14,615 bases of DNA from Trueperaceae bacterium (lineage in GTDB: Bacteria > Deinococcota > Deinococci > Deinococcales > Trueperaceae): assembly GCA_007130445.1 (NCBI GenBank), contig SLSM01000014.1, forward strand, positions 1 to 14,615, read 5' to 3'. A program made the translations under genes and the position numbers. This document shows positions 7,854 to 14,403 of this stretch, one piece after another (position 1 is the stretch's first letter; every line of letters begins with the position of its first letter). The notes beneath the pieces are model-generated. The model saw only the letters and a list, made by a program, of their open reading frames with translations. It searched no databases and was not told the origin of the DNA.

Positions 7854-9494
7854 GTGCTGACCTTCGTGTTCGTGACGGTGCTCGTCCTCATCGCGGTGGC
7901 GTACGCCGCGATCCCCCTCCTGGCGCCGCGCCAGACCGATCCACTGCCCGACGAGCGCGACCCCGAGCTCCTCGACCTCGAGGAGGAGCGCGAGTCGCTG
8001 TTCCGCGCCATCCGCGAGCTCGACGCCCGCGACGACATGCCCGACGCGCGCCGCGGCGAGCTGCGAGCCCGCTACGAGGCCAAGGCCGCGACGGTGCTGC
8101 GCGCCATCGACCAGCGTCAGGCCGACCTCGCTGGCCGAGCGCCCGCGGAAGAGAGCGCCACGCCCCGGAAGCGCCGCCCGCTGCCGTTGGGCACGCTGGG
8201 GCTGCTCGGGCTCATGGTGGTCTCGGCCGTCGCGCTCGGACCCTTCGTCCTCCCACGCGTGGGGCAAGACGCGACGGTGACGACCTTCTTCGAGGCCGAC
8301 CTGCGCGCGGCCGAGGCGCTGCGCGACCTGCAGCGCGCCGCCGATCGCGACGGCGGCGTGGCCCCGCTGATGCAACTCGCCGACGCGTACTGGACACTCC
8401 AAGACGCGGCGCAGGCCGAGGCTACGTATCGCCGCGTGCTGCTCGCGGCCCGTGAGGCGAGCGGCGACGCTCCGGTCCTCGCGTACCAGCGCCTGGCGCT
8501 CCTGACGTTCGCCGACGACCCGGCCACGGCCCTGCAGTACCTGCTCGACGCCCGCCGGCTCGACCCGCTCGACGCCGACACGCTGGTCGGCGTGGCCGAA
8601 CTGTCGTTCCAACTCGGCGATCTCGACACCGCCCGCGAGGCGTACGAGACCTACCTCGAGACCCCTGACGGCCAGCTCGACGTGGAGGCGGCCTCGCGCT
8701 TGCGGCTCATCACGGGTCTCGGTCCGGTGCTCGCGGCGCTCGACGAAGAGCGCAACGCCACGACGCTCAACGCCCTCGCCGACGTCCTGTGGGACACGGG
8801 CGCGATGGAGCAGGCGGTCGAGGTGTCGTTCGAGATCCTGACCGCCCACGACCCGCTGGACGCGGCCGCACTGTCGCGCACCGGCCAGCTCATGTTCCTG
8901 CGCGGGCGCACCGACGACGCCATCGAGCTCCTGGAGCGCGCCGCCATCAGCGCCGGCGGCCTCGAGGCCCTGGAGTCCCAGGCCAGCCTCTTCCTCGGGA
9001 ACGCCTACTTCGCCGAGGGCGACGACGAGGGCGCCGTGCGAGCCTGGACCGCGCACGTCGAGCGCGTCGGCGAGGCCGCCGCGGGCCGCGTGCCCGAGCT
9101 GATCCGCACCGCCGAGGCCCGCGCCGCCGGCGATCTCGACGCGAGCGTCCCGATGCCCGGAACGCCGAGCCAGGCCGCGCAGGCCGGCGGCGGCGACGGG
9201 CTGGAGCCGTCGGAGCGCGCCGCCGCGGCGCTCGAGACGGGCACGCCCGACGCCATCGCCGCGGTCGCGCAGGCGTCGTATGCGCAGCACTGCGCGCTGT
9301 GCCACGGAGCCCAGGCGCAAGGCGGCAGTGGACCCAGACTCGCCGGCAACGCGCGCTCCGCGCAGGAGGCCAACGTGCGCTCGGCCATCACCTTCGGCCG
9401 CGGCATCATGCCCGGCTTCGGTGCGCTCCTGAGCGACCCAGAGATCGAAGTCCTGGTGCGGTGGCTGGCCACGGACGTGGCCACGCCGCGCTGA
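7854..9494 (+). CDS. CcmI-like TPR protein fused to a C-terminal cytochrome c domain
   Basis: 546 residues counted from GTG 7854, which has GAGGT at 7845-7849. An in-frame GTG at 7818 with GGAG (7807-7810) would add 12 residues and overlap ccmH, and is a real alternative. Layout: helix 1 (about 2-24); an acidic cytoplasmic loop with a coiled-coil-like LLDLEEERESLFRAIRELDA; helix 2 (about 110-133); several TPR-like repeats (about 160-420); a Gly/Ala/Pro-rich linker (about 428-470); and a cytochrome c domain with CALCH (C480, C483, H484) and the likely Met ligand M519 in GIMPGFG. Two helices plus TPRs after ccmH is the CcmI/CycH pattern. CcmI binds the C-terminus of apocytochromes for heme ligation. 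The added heme domain makes the protein itself a substrate of the pathway. It may instead be a respiratory cytochrome that borrowed the CcmI scaffold. Confidence 0.82.
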   Translation: MLTFVFVTVLVLIAVAYAAIPLLAPRQTDPLPDERDPELLDLEEERESLFRAIRELDARDDMPDARRGELRARYEAKAATVLRAIDQRQADLAGRAPAEESATPRKRRPLPLGTLGLLGLMVVSAVALGPFVLPRVGQDATVTTFFEADLRAAEALRDLQRAADRDGGVAPLMQLADAYWTLQDAAQAEATYRRVLLAAREASGDAPVLAYQRLALLTFADDPATALQYLLDARRLDPLDADTLVGVAELSFQLGDLDTAREAYETYLETPDGQLDVEAASRLRLITGLGPVLAALDEERNATTLNALADVLWDTGAMEQAVEVSFEILTAHDPLDAAALSRTGQLMFLRGRTDDAIELLERAAISAGGLEALESQASLFLGNAYFAEGDDEGAVRAWTAHVERVGEAAAGRVPELIRTAEARAAGDLDASVPMPGTPSQAAQAGGGDGLEPSERAAAALETGTPDAIAAVAQASYAQHCALCHGAQAQGGSGPRLAGNARSAQEANVRSAITFGRGIMPGFGALLSDPEIEVLVRWLATDVATPR

Positions 9495-9502
9495 GGCGCG
9501 CC

Positions 9503-10114
9503 ATGGCCGCACCACCGGGACCGCCCGATCCGGGGCGTCGCAGGCTCGCCACCTGGTTGTGGCGCCTGCCCGTGCTGGCCGCGCTCGCCGGCGCGGGGTT
9601 CGGGGCGCGCGAGGTGTGGCGCGTGCACTTCAACAAGGCGGCGCCCGCAGATCCGCCGCGCTTCGAACCGCGCGAGGCGACGCTCGTCGCGCCCGTGGCG
9701 CGCTTCGCGGCACCGTGGGACGCGGTCGAGTTCGTGCTGGCCGGCTGGCCGGCTGTGGCCGTACGGCTGCCCGAAGCGATCCCCGGGGCCCTGGTGATCG
9801 ACGGTCTGCAAGACGGCATTGCCGCGGACGAGCGCTTCGCGCTGGCCGGTTTCAGCCGCGTCTGCACCCACCAGGGTTGCCTCGTCGACCTGAACCGCGA
9901 CACCGAGGCGATCGCCTTCGCCTTCAACCACCGGGGCGACACGCCGCAGCTCACCTGCGCATGCCACTACAGCGTGTTCGATGCGACGCGCGCCGGGCGC
10001 GTCGTCAGCGGACCGGCGGTCGAGCCGCTCCCGCGAATCCGGCTGCGCCTGGAGCGCTCGCCCGACACCGGAGCGCACGTCGTCGTCGCCGACGGGGCCG
10101 AGCCGACCGTCTGA
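9503..10114 (+). CDS. Rieske [2Fe-2S] iron-sulfur protein
   Basis: A 203-residue membrane-anchored Rieske protein. After an Arg-rich N-terminus (GRRRL) comes one helix (about 16-34), then the soluble domain. The cluster motifs are CTHQGC (C121, H123 ligands; C126 disulfide Cys) and CACHYS (C152, H155 ligands; C154 disulfide Cys). A complete ligand and disulfide set indicates a high-potential quinol-oxidising-type Rieske protein. The twin Arg before the helix is consistent with Tat export but does not match the strict motif. The start is ATG 9503, eight bases after the CcmI-cytochrome stop, so it is probably in the same operon. No cytochrome b gene follows, so whether it serves a bc1-type complex, an alternative complex or another oxidoreductase cannot be decided here. 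Its last codons form the first unit of a tandem repeat. Confidence 0.9.
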   Translation: MAAPPGPPDPGRRRLATWLWRLPVLAALAGAGFGAREVWRVHFNKAAPADPPRFEPREATLVAPVARFAAPWDAVEFVLAGWPAVAVRLPEAIPGALVIDGLQDGIAADERFALAGFSRVCTHQGCLVDLNRDTEAIAFAFNHRGDTPQLTCACHYSVFDATRAGRVVSGPAVEPLPRIRLRLERSPDTGAHVVVADGAEPTV

Positions 10115-10187
10115 GCACGTGGTCGTCTGAGTGCGTGGCCGTCTCAGCCCGTGGCCGTCTCAGCCCGTGGCCGTCTGACACAGGGCC
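10108..10187 (+). repeat. 16-bp tandem repeat, four units plus a degenerate fifth
   Basis: The units start at 10108, 10124, 10140 and 10156, with a decayed one at 10172. The two middle-right copies are identical (CGTCTCAGCCCGTGGC). The first two differ at a few bases and carry CTGAG where the later ones carry CTCAG, so early and late units can pair as short inverted repeats. Unit 1 includes the Rieske stop codon (GTC TGA). The array fills most of the spacer before the transaldolase gene. There are no spacers between units, so it is not CRISPR. Confidence 0.85.
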
Positions 10188-10231
10188 GAGGCACTCCTGC
10201 GTCTATCCTGGGCGCGACGGGAGGACGGCCC

Positions 10232-11359
10232 ATGAATCCACTTCGCCACCTGGCCACACTCGGCCAATCCGTGTACCTCGACGAGATCAGCCGGACGCTG
10301 CTGCGCAGCGGTGAACTCGAGCGCCTCATCGCCGACGACGCCTTGCACGGCGTCACGTCCAACCCCGCGATCTTCGAGAAGGCGATCAGCGGCTCGGACG
10401 CGTACGACGACGCGATCCGTGCGCTCGCGGCCGACGGACGCTCGCCGGAGCGGATCTTCGAAGCGCTCGCGATCGAGGACATCCGAGGCGCCGCCGACAT
10501 GTTCGCCGACACCTACCGCCGCAGCGACGGTCAGCACGGCTACGTGTCGCTCGAGGTCTCACCGACGCTGGCGTTCGACACCGCCGGCACCATCGACGAG
10601 GCCCGCCGGTTGTGGGCGGCGCTGGATCGGCCGAACGTGTTCATCAAGGTGCCCGGCACGGCCGCGGGGCTCCCTGCGATCCGCCAGCTCACCGCCGAGG
10701 GCATCAACCTGAACGTGACGCTGCTCTTCGGCCTACCGCGCTACCAAGCGGTCGCCGAGGCCTACCGCGCGGGGCTGCGCGACCGCCTCGAAGCGGGCCA
10801 CCCGCTGCACACCATCGCGTCGGTCGCCAGCTTCTTCCTGTCGCGCATCGACGTCGCCATCGACCCCCGCCTCGACGAGATCGCTGCGGCGGGCGGCGAG
10901 CGCGGCGAGCGCGCCGAGGCGCTGCGCGGGACGGCGGCGATCGCCTCGGCGAAGCGCGCCTTCGTGATCTACCACGACGTGTTCGGCGGCGACGCGTTCT
11001 CGGAGCTCGCGGCCCACGGAGCGCGGCCGCAGTGGCTGCTGTGGGCGTCCACGGGCGTGAAGGACGAGCGTTACGCGCCGACGAAGTACGTCGAACCGCT
11101 CATCGGGTCGCCGACGATCACCACGCTGCCGCGCGACACGCTCGACGCGTACCGCGCGCAGGGAGACCCCGCGCCACGCCTCAACGACGGCCTCGAGGAC
11201 GCCGCACGGTCGTTGCGTGCGCTCCAGGACATCGGGATCGACCTGGACCAGGTGACGCACGTCCTCGAGGAGGAGGGGGTCGAGAAGTTCGTCACCCCGT
11301 ACCAGGCGCTGCTGGAGGCGGTGGCGACGGTCGCCGCGGAGGCGGCGCCGGGCCGCTGA
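10232..11359 (+). CDS. tal: Transaldolase (Tal, actinobacterial/bacterial long type)
   Basis: A 375-residue transaldolase of the pentose phosphate pathway, which moves a dihydroxyacetone unit between sedoheptulose-7-phosphate and glyceraldehyde-3-phosphate in the cytoplasm. Evidence: VTSNPAIFEKAI near the N-terminus, SLEVSPTLAFDT (106-117), and the Schiff-base lysine K139 in NVFIKVPGTAAGL, then GINLNVTLLFG and WASTGVKDERY with TKYVEPLIG. The size (about 370) fits the Tal family typical of actinobacteria and cyanobacteria rather than the short TalC/fructose-6-phosphate aldolase type. The ATG at 10232 has GGGAGGA at 10219-10225 with ideal spacing. The reading frame extends upstream through the repeat array but without family similarity. 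It is a metabolic gene set among respiratory-assembly genes. Its last 68 bases are antisense to the SURF1 gene. Confidence 0.95.
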   Translation: MNPLRHLATLGQSVYLDEISRTLLRSGELERLIADDALHGVTSNPAIFEKAISGSDAYDDAIRALAADGRSPERIFEALAIEDIRGAADMFADTYRRSDGQHGYVSLEVSPTLAFDTAGTIDEARRLWAALDRPNVFIKVPGTAAGLPAIRQLTAEGINLNVTLLFGLPRYQAVAEAYRAGLRDRLEAGHPLHTIASVASFFLSRIDVAIDPRLDEIAAAGGERGERAEALRGTAAIASAKRAFVIYHDVFGGDAFSELAAHGARPQWLLWASTGVKDERYAPTKYVEPLIGSPTITTLPRDTLDAYRAQGDPAPRLNDGLEDAARSLRALQDIGIDLDQVTHVLEEEGVEKFVTPYQALLEAVATVAAEAAPGR

Positions 11360-12167
11360 GCGCCTCCTCAGCCTCCAGCAGTCGCCGCCGCAGCAGGGCC
11401 GTGTAGCCGATCAGTGTCACGAGGACGAACCCGAACCACTGCACGGCGTAACCGACGTGCGGTCCCATCGCGACCTCCGGCGGGTTCGGCGGCAACGGGA
11501 GCGTGTCGTCGCCGGGCGGACGCGGGGCGACGTCCTGCAGGATCCGCAGTGGCAGCAGTGGGTACGGGACCTGAGCCGCCAGGCGCTCCATGTCGACGTA
11601 GGCGACCTGCGCCAGGCGTCCGACCGGCGGGTCGCGCGGCGCGAGCGCGGCGAGCGGGCCGCTCGGCGGCGTCTCGCTCGGGAAGGCCCACCCCTCGATC
11701 GTGACCACGCCCAACGGAGGCGGCGCCGCGTCGACCGGTACGCTGCCCTGCGACTGTGGGACCCACCCCCGCTCCACCAGGACGGCGCTGCCGTCGTCGA
11801 GGACGAGCGGCGTGACGACGTGGAAACCCGGCGCACCGTCGCGCGACACGGGTCGCCGCAGCACCTCGGACGACGCATCGAAGCGGCCCGTCACGTGCAC
11901 CCGCCGGAACTCCAGCGGATGTGGCGCCATGGGCGCCAGCGAAGGCGGCTCTGCTTGGGCCGCCCGTAGGGCTCCTGCGATGTCGGTGGACGGGGCGTGG
12001 AGCCGAGCCTCGATGGCCTCGTTGCGCAAGACGCGTTGCTCGTGGCGTCGCAGTTGCCAGGTCCCGAACTGGCTGAACGACGCCACCACCATGACGGCAA
12101 GCAGGTGCCCGACGATCCAACTGGGGGTCAGGAGCGCGCGCCAGGCGCGCGCGCGGCGCACATCCAC
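11292..12167 (-). CDS. SURF1 family cytochrome oxidase assembly protein
   Basis: A 291-residue protein with the SURF1 layout. There is an N-terminal helix (about 17-35) running into FGTWQLRRHEQR (34-45), a periplasmic domain with RGWVP (134-138), and a C-terminal helix entered by GPHVGYAVQWFGFVLV (236-251). SURF1 binds heme A and helps insert it into subunit I of aa3-type oxidases. That matches its place directly after ctaB. The start is GTG 12167, two bases after the ctaB stop. GTG 12161 is an alternative, and no clear Shine-Dalgarno is seen, so coupling is likely. Unusually, a Pro/Ala-rich cytoplasmic tail of about 23 residues (from 270) extends past the last helix. That DNA is shared antisense with the 3' end of the transaldolase gene. 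Confidence 0.9.
   Translation of the reverse strand: MDVRRARAWRALLTPSWIVGHLLAVMVVASFSQFGTWQLRRHEQRVLRNEAIEARLHAPSTDIAGALRAAQAEPPSLAPMAPHPLEFRRVHVTGRFDASSEVLRRPVSRDGAPGFHVVTPLVLDDGSAVLVERGWVPQSQGSVPVDAAPPPLGVVTIEGWAFPSETPPSGPLAALAPRDPPVGRLAQVAYVDMERLAAQVPYPLLPLRILQDVAPRPPGDDTLPLPPNPPEVAMGPHVGYAVQWFGFVLVTLIGYTALLRRRLLEAEEALSGPAPPPRRPSPPPPAAPGTG
11355..11372. terminator. Small hairpin at the tal/SURF1 convergent end
   Basis: The 6-bp arms GCTGAG/CTCAGC flank a 6-base loop, and the tal stop codon lies within the left arm. A longer alternative pairs 11338-11344 with 11361-11367. There is no T-tract on either strand, so it is only a weak candidate for a shared terminator. Confidence 0.2.
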
Positions 12168-12169
12168 GC

Positions 12170-13075
12170 CTACACGAAGAACGCGCGGTCGAGCGCCATC
12201 GACAGGAACAACAGCGCCAGGTAGAGCATCGAGTACTTGTAGACCGGCAGCGCGCTCGCTCGGTCGACCTTGGCGCCGCTGCGCACCACCGCGAAGAGTC
12301 GCAACACACGCAGCGCGAGCACCACGTTCAGGGCCAGCGCGGCGAGGAAGTAGGCGATGCCGAAGGCGTTCAAGGCGAAGGGGATCACGGTCAGCAGGAT
12401 GGTCAACGCCGCGTACATCACCATCTGGAGCACGGTCGCGCGTTCACCGATCACGGCGGGCGCCATGGGGATGCCCACCGCCACGTAGTCGTCCTTGATC
12501 ATGAGCGCGAGCGCCCAGAAGTGCACCGGCGTCCACACGAAGACGAGCGCGAACAGCATCCACGCGAGCAGCGAGAGGTCGCCGGTGACGGCGGCCCACC
12601 CGACGAGCGGGGGGATCGCGCCGGCCGCACCGCCGATGACGATGTTCTGCCAGGTGGTGCGCTTGAGCCACATCGTGTAGATCAGGACGTAGAACGCGAT
12701 GCCGGACCAGGACAACAGCGCCGCCAACAGGTTCGAGGCCGCCCAGATGACGACGAACGACGCCACCGTGAGCGAGATCGCGAACAACAGGGCGTCGCGC
12801 GTCGGGATCACGTCGGTGACGGTGGGGCGTGAGGCCGTGCGCTTCATGCGCCCGTCGATGTCGCGATCGAACACCATGTTGAACGCCCCGGCGGCGCCGG
12901 CCGACATCGCACCGCCGACGATCAGGCCGAGGAGCGGGATCAGGCCCGGGAAGCCACTGGCGGCGATGAACATCGCGCCGACGGTGGTGAGCAGCAGCAG
13001 GCTGATCACCTTGGGCTTGGTGAGCACCACGTAATCGCGCCAGGTGGCGCGGCGCGGGACCAGGGCGCCCGCCAT
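12170..13075 (-). CDS. ctaB: Protoheme IX farnesyltransferase (heme O synthase)
   Basis: A 301-residue UbiA-superfamily membrane prenyltransferase that adds a farnesyl group to heme B to make heme O. The Asp-rich motif for prenyl diphosphate/Mg is NMVFDRDIDGRMKRTASRP (N66, D70, D74 in this numbering), typical of CtaB/CyoE. The second loop has FVWTPVHFWALALMIKDDYVAVGIPM, also diagnostic. The ATG at 13075 is chosen because a GGAG lies ten bases upstream. A GTG three codons earlier (13084), overlapping the ctaA stop, is the alternative but would have GGAG only one base away. About nine helices are expected. In Thermus and some Deinococcus relatives ctaA and ctaB are fused; here they are separate but adjacent. 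A hairpin covers the start region. Confidence 0.93.
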   Translation of the reverse strand: MAGALVPRRATWRDYVVLTKPKVISLLLLTTVGAMFIAASGFPGLIPLLGLIVGGAMSAGAAGAFNMVFDRDIDGRMKRTASRPTVTDVIPTRDALLFAISLTVASFVVIWAASNLLAALLSWSGIAFYVLIYTMWLKRTTWQNIVIGGAAGAIPPLVGWAAVTGDLSLLAWMLFALVFVWTPVHFWALALMIKDDYVAVGIPMAPAVIGERATVLQMVMYAALTILLTVIPFALNAFGIAYFLAALALNVVLALRVLRLFAVVRSGAKVDRASALPVYKYSMLYLALLFLSMALDRAFFV

Positions 13076-13076
13076 C

Positions 13077-14081
13077 TCAGGCACGCTCCAGGCCGGAGCG
13101 TGCCAGGCTCGCGGCGCCCCGCACGGCAGGCAGGGGCGCGCCGAGCATCACGAGCGACAGCGCAGCCAGCAGCCCGAACGCGGCCACGGCGAGGCCGAGA
13201 TGCAGCATCTGAAGCACGATCGGTGCCAGCAGCGCCAGGTTCACGGTCCCCACGACCAGCTGCACCACGTACGTGCCGAGGAGCCACTGGCGCAGGCGGT
13301 GCCCATGCGGCACCGGCTTGAGCCAGCGCGCGAGCCCGAGGGCGATGAACAGGTACACGCCCACGGCGATGGCGATCAGCGGGTGCAGGATGCGGAGCCG
13401 GATCAGCGGGTGCGACTCGGGGTCGAAGTCGGCGGCGATGCCCTCGGCCAGCGACTCCGACGGGAACATGGTGTTCCCCATCGCGGCGATGCCGCCGCTG
13501 AACATGAGCACCTGCATGCCGATGATGCCGACCAGCAACACCGTCAGGAGCGGGCCCTGCTGCGCCAGCCGGAGCGGGTAGGCGGGCCGGTCGCGGCGGG
13601 TGTAGACGACCGTGCCGGCGAGCGCGCCGATCAGCAGCAGCGAGTTGACGAGGTGCGTCGCGACCATCAGGCCGCGGGCCGTGGACTGATTATCGCCCGT
13701 GAGCCCCCACAACACCGTCAGCGCGCCGAGACCGGCCTCGATCAGGAGGAAGATGAACGCCGCGAGGCCGAAGACGAATGCGCCACGATGCTCGTGACGC
13801 TCGCGCCAGACGCGGCGCACGAGCCAGGTGCCGAGGACCAAGACGACCAGCGACAACAGCCGGTGCGTGAACTCGATGGCGGTGTGGACGTTGCCCGAGA
13901 GCGGTACGAGCTCGCCGTGGCAGGTGGGCCAGTGCGATCCGCAGCCGGCCCCGGACCCGGTCGCACGGACGAAGGCGCCCTGCAAGATCACGACGACGTT
14001 GGCCCACAGCGTCACCCACGCGAGCGTCGGCGTCGTGGCCCAGGCGGGGCGGTACCGTGTCGGTTCGTTCGATGTGCTCAT
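13077..14081 (-). CDS. ctaA: Heme A synthase CtaA
   Basis: A 334-residue, eight-helix membrane protein that oxidises the C8 methyl of heme O to a formyl group, giving heme A. The four heme-ligand histidines sit in the expected helices: H73 (IEFTHRL), H143 (VATHLVNS), H233 (RILHPL) and H294 (LQMLHLG). The conserved acidic residue is E70. The extracytoplasmic cysteine pair is present as GCGSHWPTCHG (C47, C54), which marks the CtaA type of Gram-positive bacteria and relatives rather than the Cys-less alphaproteobacterial/mitochondrial Cox15 type. The start is ATG 14081, with GAGG at 14088-14091 and 6-base spacing. It leads the leftward operon ctaA-ctaB-SURF1. The stop is close to the ctaB start, so the two genes are coupled. 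Confidence 0.94.
   Translation of the reverse strand: MSTSNEPTRYRPAWATTPTLAWVTLWANVVVILQGAFVRATGSGAGCGSHWPTCHGELVPLSGNVHTAIEFTHRLLSLVVLVLGTWLVRRVWRERHEHRGAFVFGLAAFIFLLIEAGLGALTVLWGLTGDNQSTARGLMVATHLVNSLLLIGALAGTVVYTRRDRPAYPLRLAQQGPLLTVLLVGIIGMQVLMFSGGIAAMGNTMFPSESLAEGIAADFDPESHPLIRLRILHPLIAIAVGVYLFIALGLARWLKPVPHGHRLRQWLLGTYVVQLVVGTVNLALLAPIVLQMLHLGLAVAAFGLLAALSLVMLGAPLPAVRGAASLARSGLERA
13080..13104 (-). promoter_or_regulatory. Hairpin over the ctaA stop / ctaB ribosome-binding region
   Basis: Perfect 10-bp arms at 13080-13089 and 13095-13104 surround a 5-base loop. On the minus-strand mRNA it encodes the last residues of CtaA. It contains the GGAG that would serve as the ctaB Shine-Dalgarno and the alternative GTG start. 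Folding would hide the ctaB start until ribosomes finishing ctaA open it. Confidence 0.5.
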
Positions 14082-14188
14082 CCATGTCCTCGCGGGTGCC
14101 TACGCAACAAGCACCGGGCGGCCGGGCGTGCCGCAACGCCGGCATCGTACACGTCTCCGCACCGCCCGTACGTGACCCAGGCGCAGTG

Positions 14189-14204
14189 CGGGACGAACGT
14201 CCCG
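14189..14204. promoter_or_regulatory. 16-bp palindrome, candidate operator
   Basis: CGGGACGAACGTCCCG consists of perfect 7-bp arms with an AA centre. It sits between divergent promoters about 107 bases from the ctaA start and 200 bases from the rightward gene. Its symmetry suits a dimeric regulator, but it might also act as a transcript hairpin. No repeat copy was seen elsewhere in the window. Confidence 0.35.
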
Positions 14205-14366
14205 GGCCGCTTCGCACACGCCGTTCTCACCCGCGAAGGCCATCGTGTGAGGCGATGCGGTCACGGATCACCCGACACGCCCCACCCGGTCGCCGTCGCG
14301 CGTTCGATCGCCTCGGATCGCGCCGGGCCGGCGTCGTGAGGCACGCCGAACGGGCTGCCTGGCCGG

Positions 14367-14375
14367 TGGTAGACT
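14367..14375 (+). promoter_or_regulatory. Extended -10 promoter for the TPR-like gene
   Basis: TGGTAGACT is a TGN extended element directly followed by TAGACT, a good -10 hexamer. It would start RNA about 22 bases before the TTG start at 14404. No -35 match is seen at 17-bp spacing, as is usual for extended -10 promoters. Confidence 0.5.
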
Positions 14376-14403
14376 CGCCCGATCAATCCTCCCGGAGGCT
14401 CCG

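Larger units (their letters stand above)
14082..14403. other. Divergent intergenic region between ctaA and the TPR-like gene
   Basis: These 322 bases hold no convincing gene. Short frames crossing it are Arg/Pro/His-rich and lack ribosome sites. It contains a 16-bp palindrome (14189-14204), an extended -10 promoter for the rightward gene (14367-14375), and a possible leftward -10 (TACGAT on the minus strand, 14144-14149) about 63 bases before ctaA. That one has no clear -35. Confidence 0.6.

Noticed and set aside
7722..9515. A 597-codon minus-strand open frame opposite the CcmI-cytochrome gene
   Set aside because: Its product is Arg/Gly/His/Ala-rich without any domain pattern and arises from the GC-rich codon bias of the real gene, which has clear helices, TPRs and CALCH.
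10108..10187. Possible CRISPR array
   Set aside because: Units are 16 bp and directly adjacent with no unique spacers, and no cas genes are present.
10204..10209. TATCCT as a -10 for the transaldolase gene
   Set aside because: The nearest -35-like CTGACA (10175-10180) is 23 bases away, too far, and there is no extended -10, so it is not listed as a promoter.
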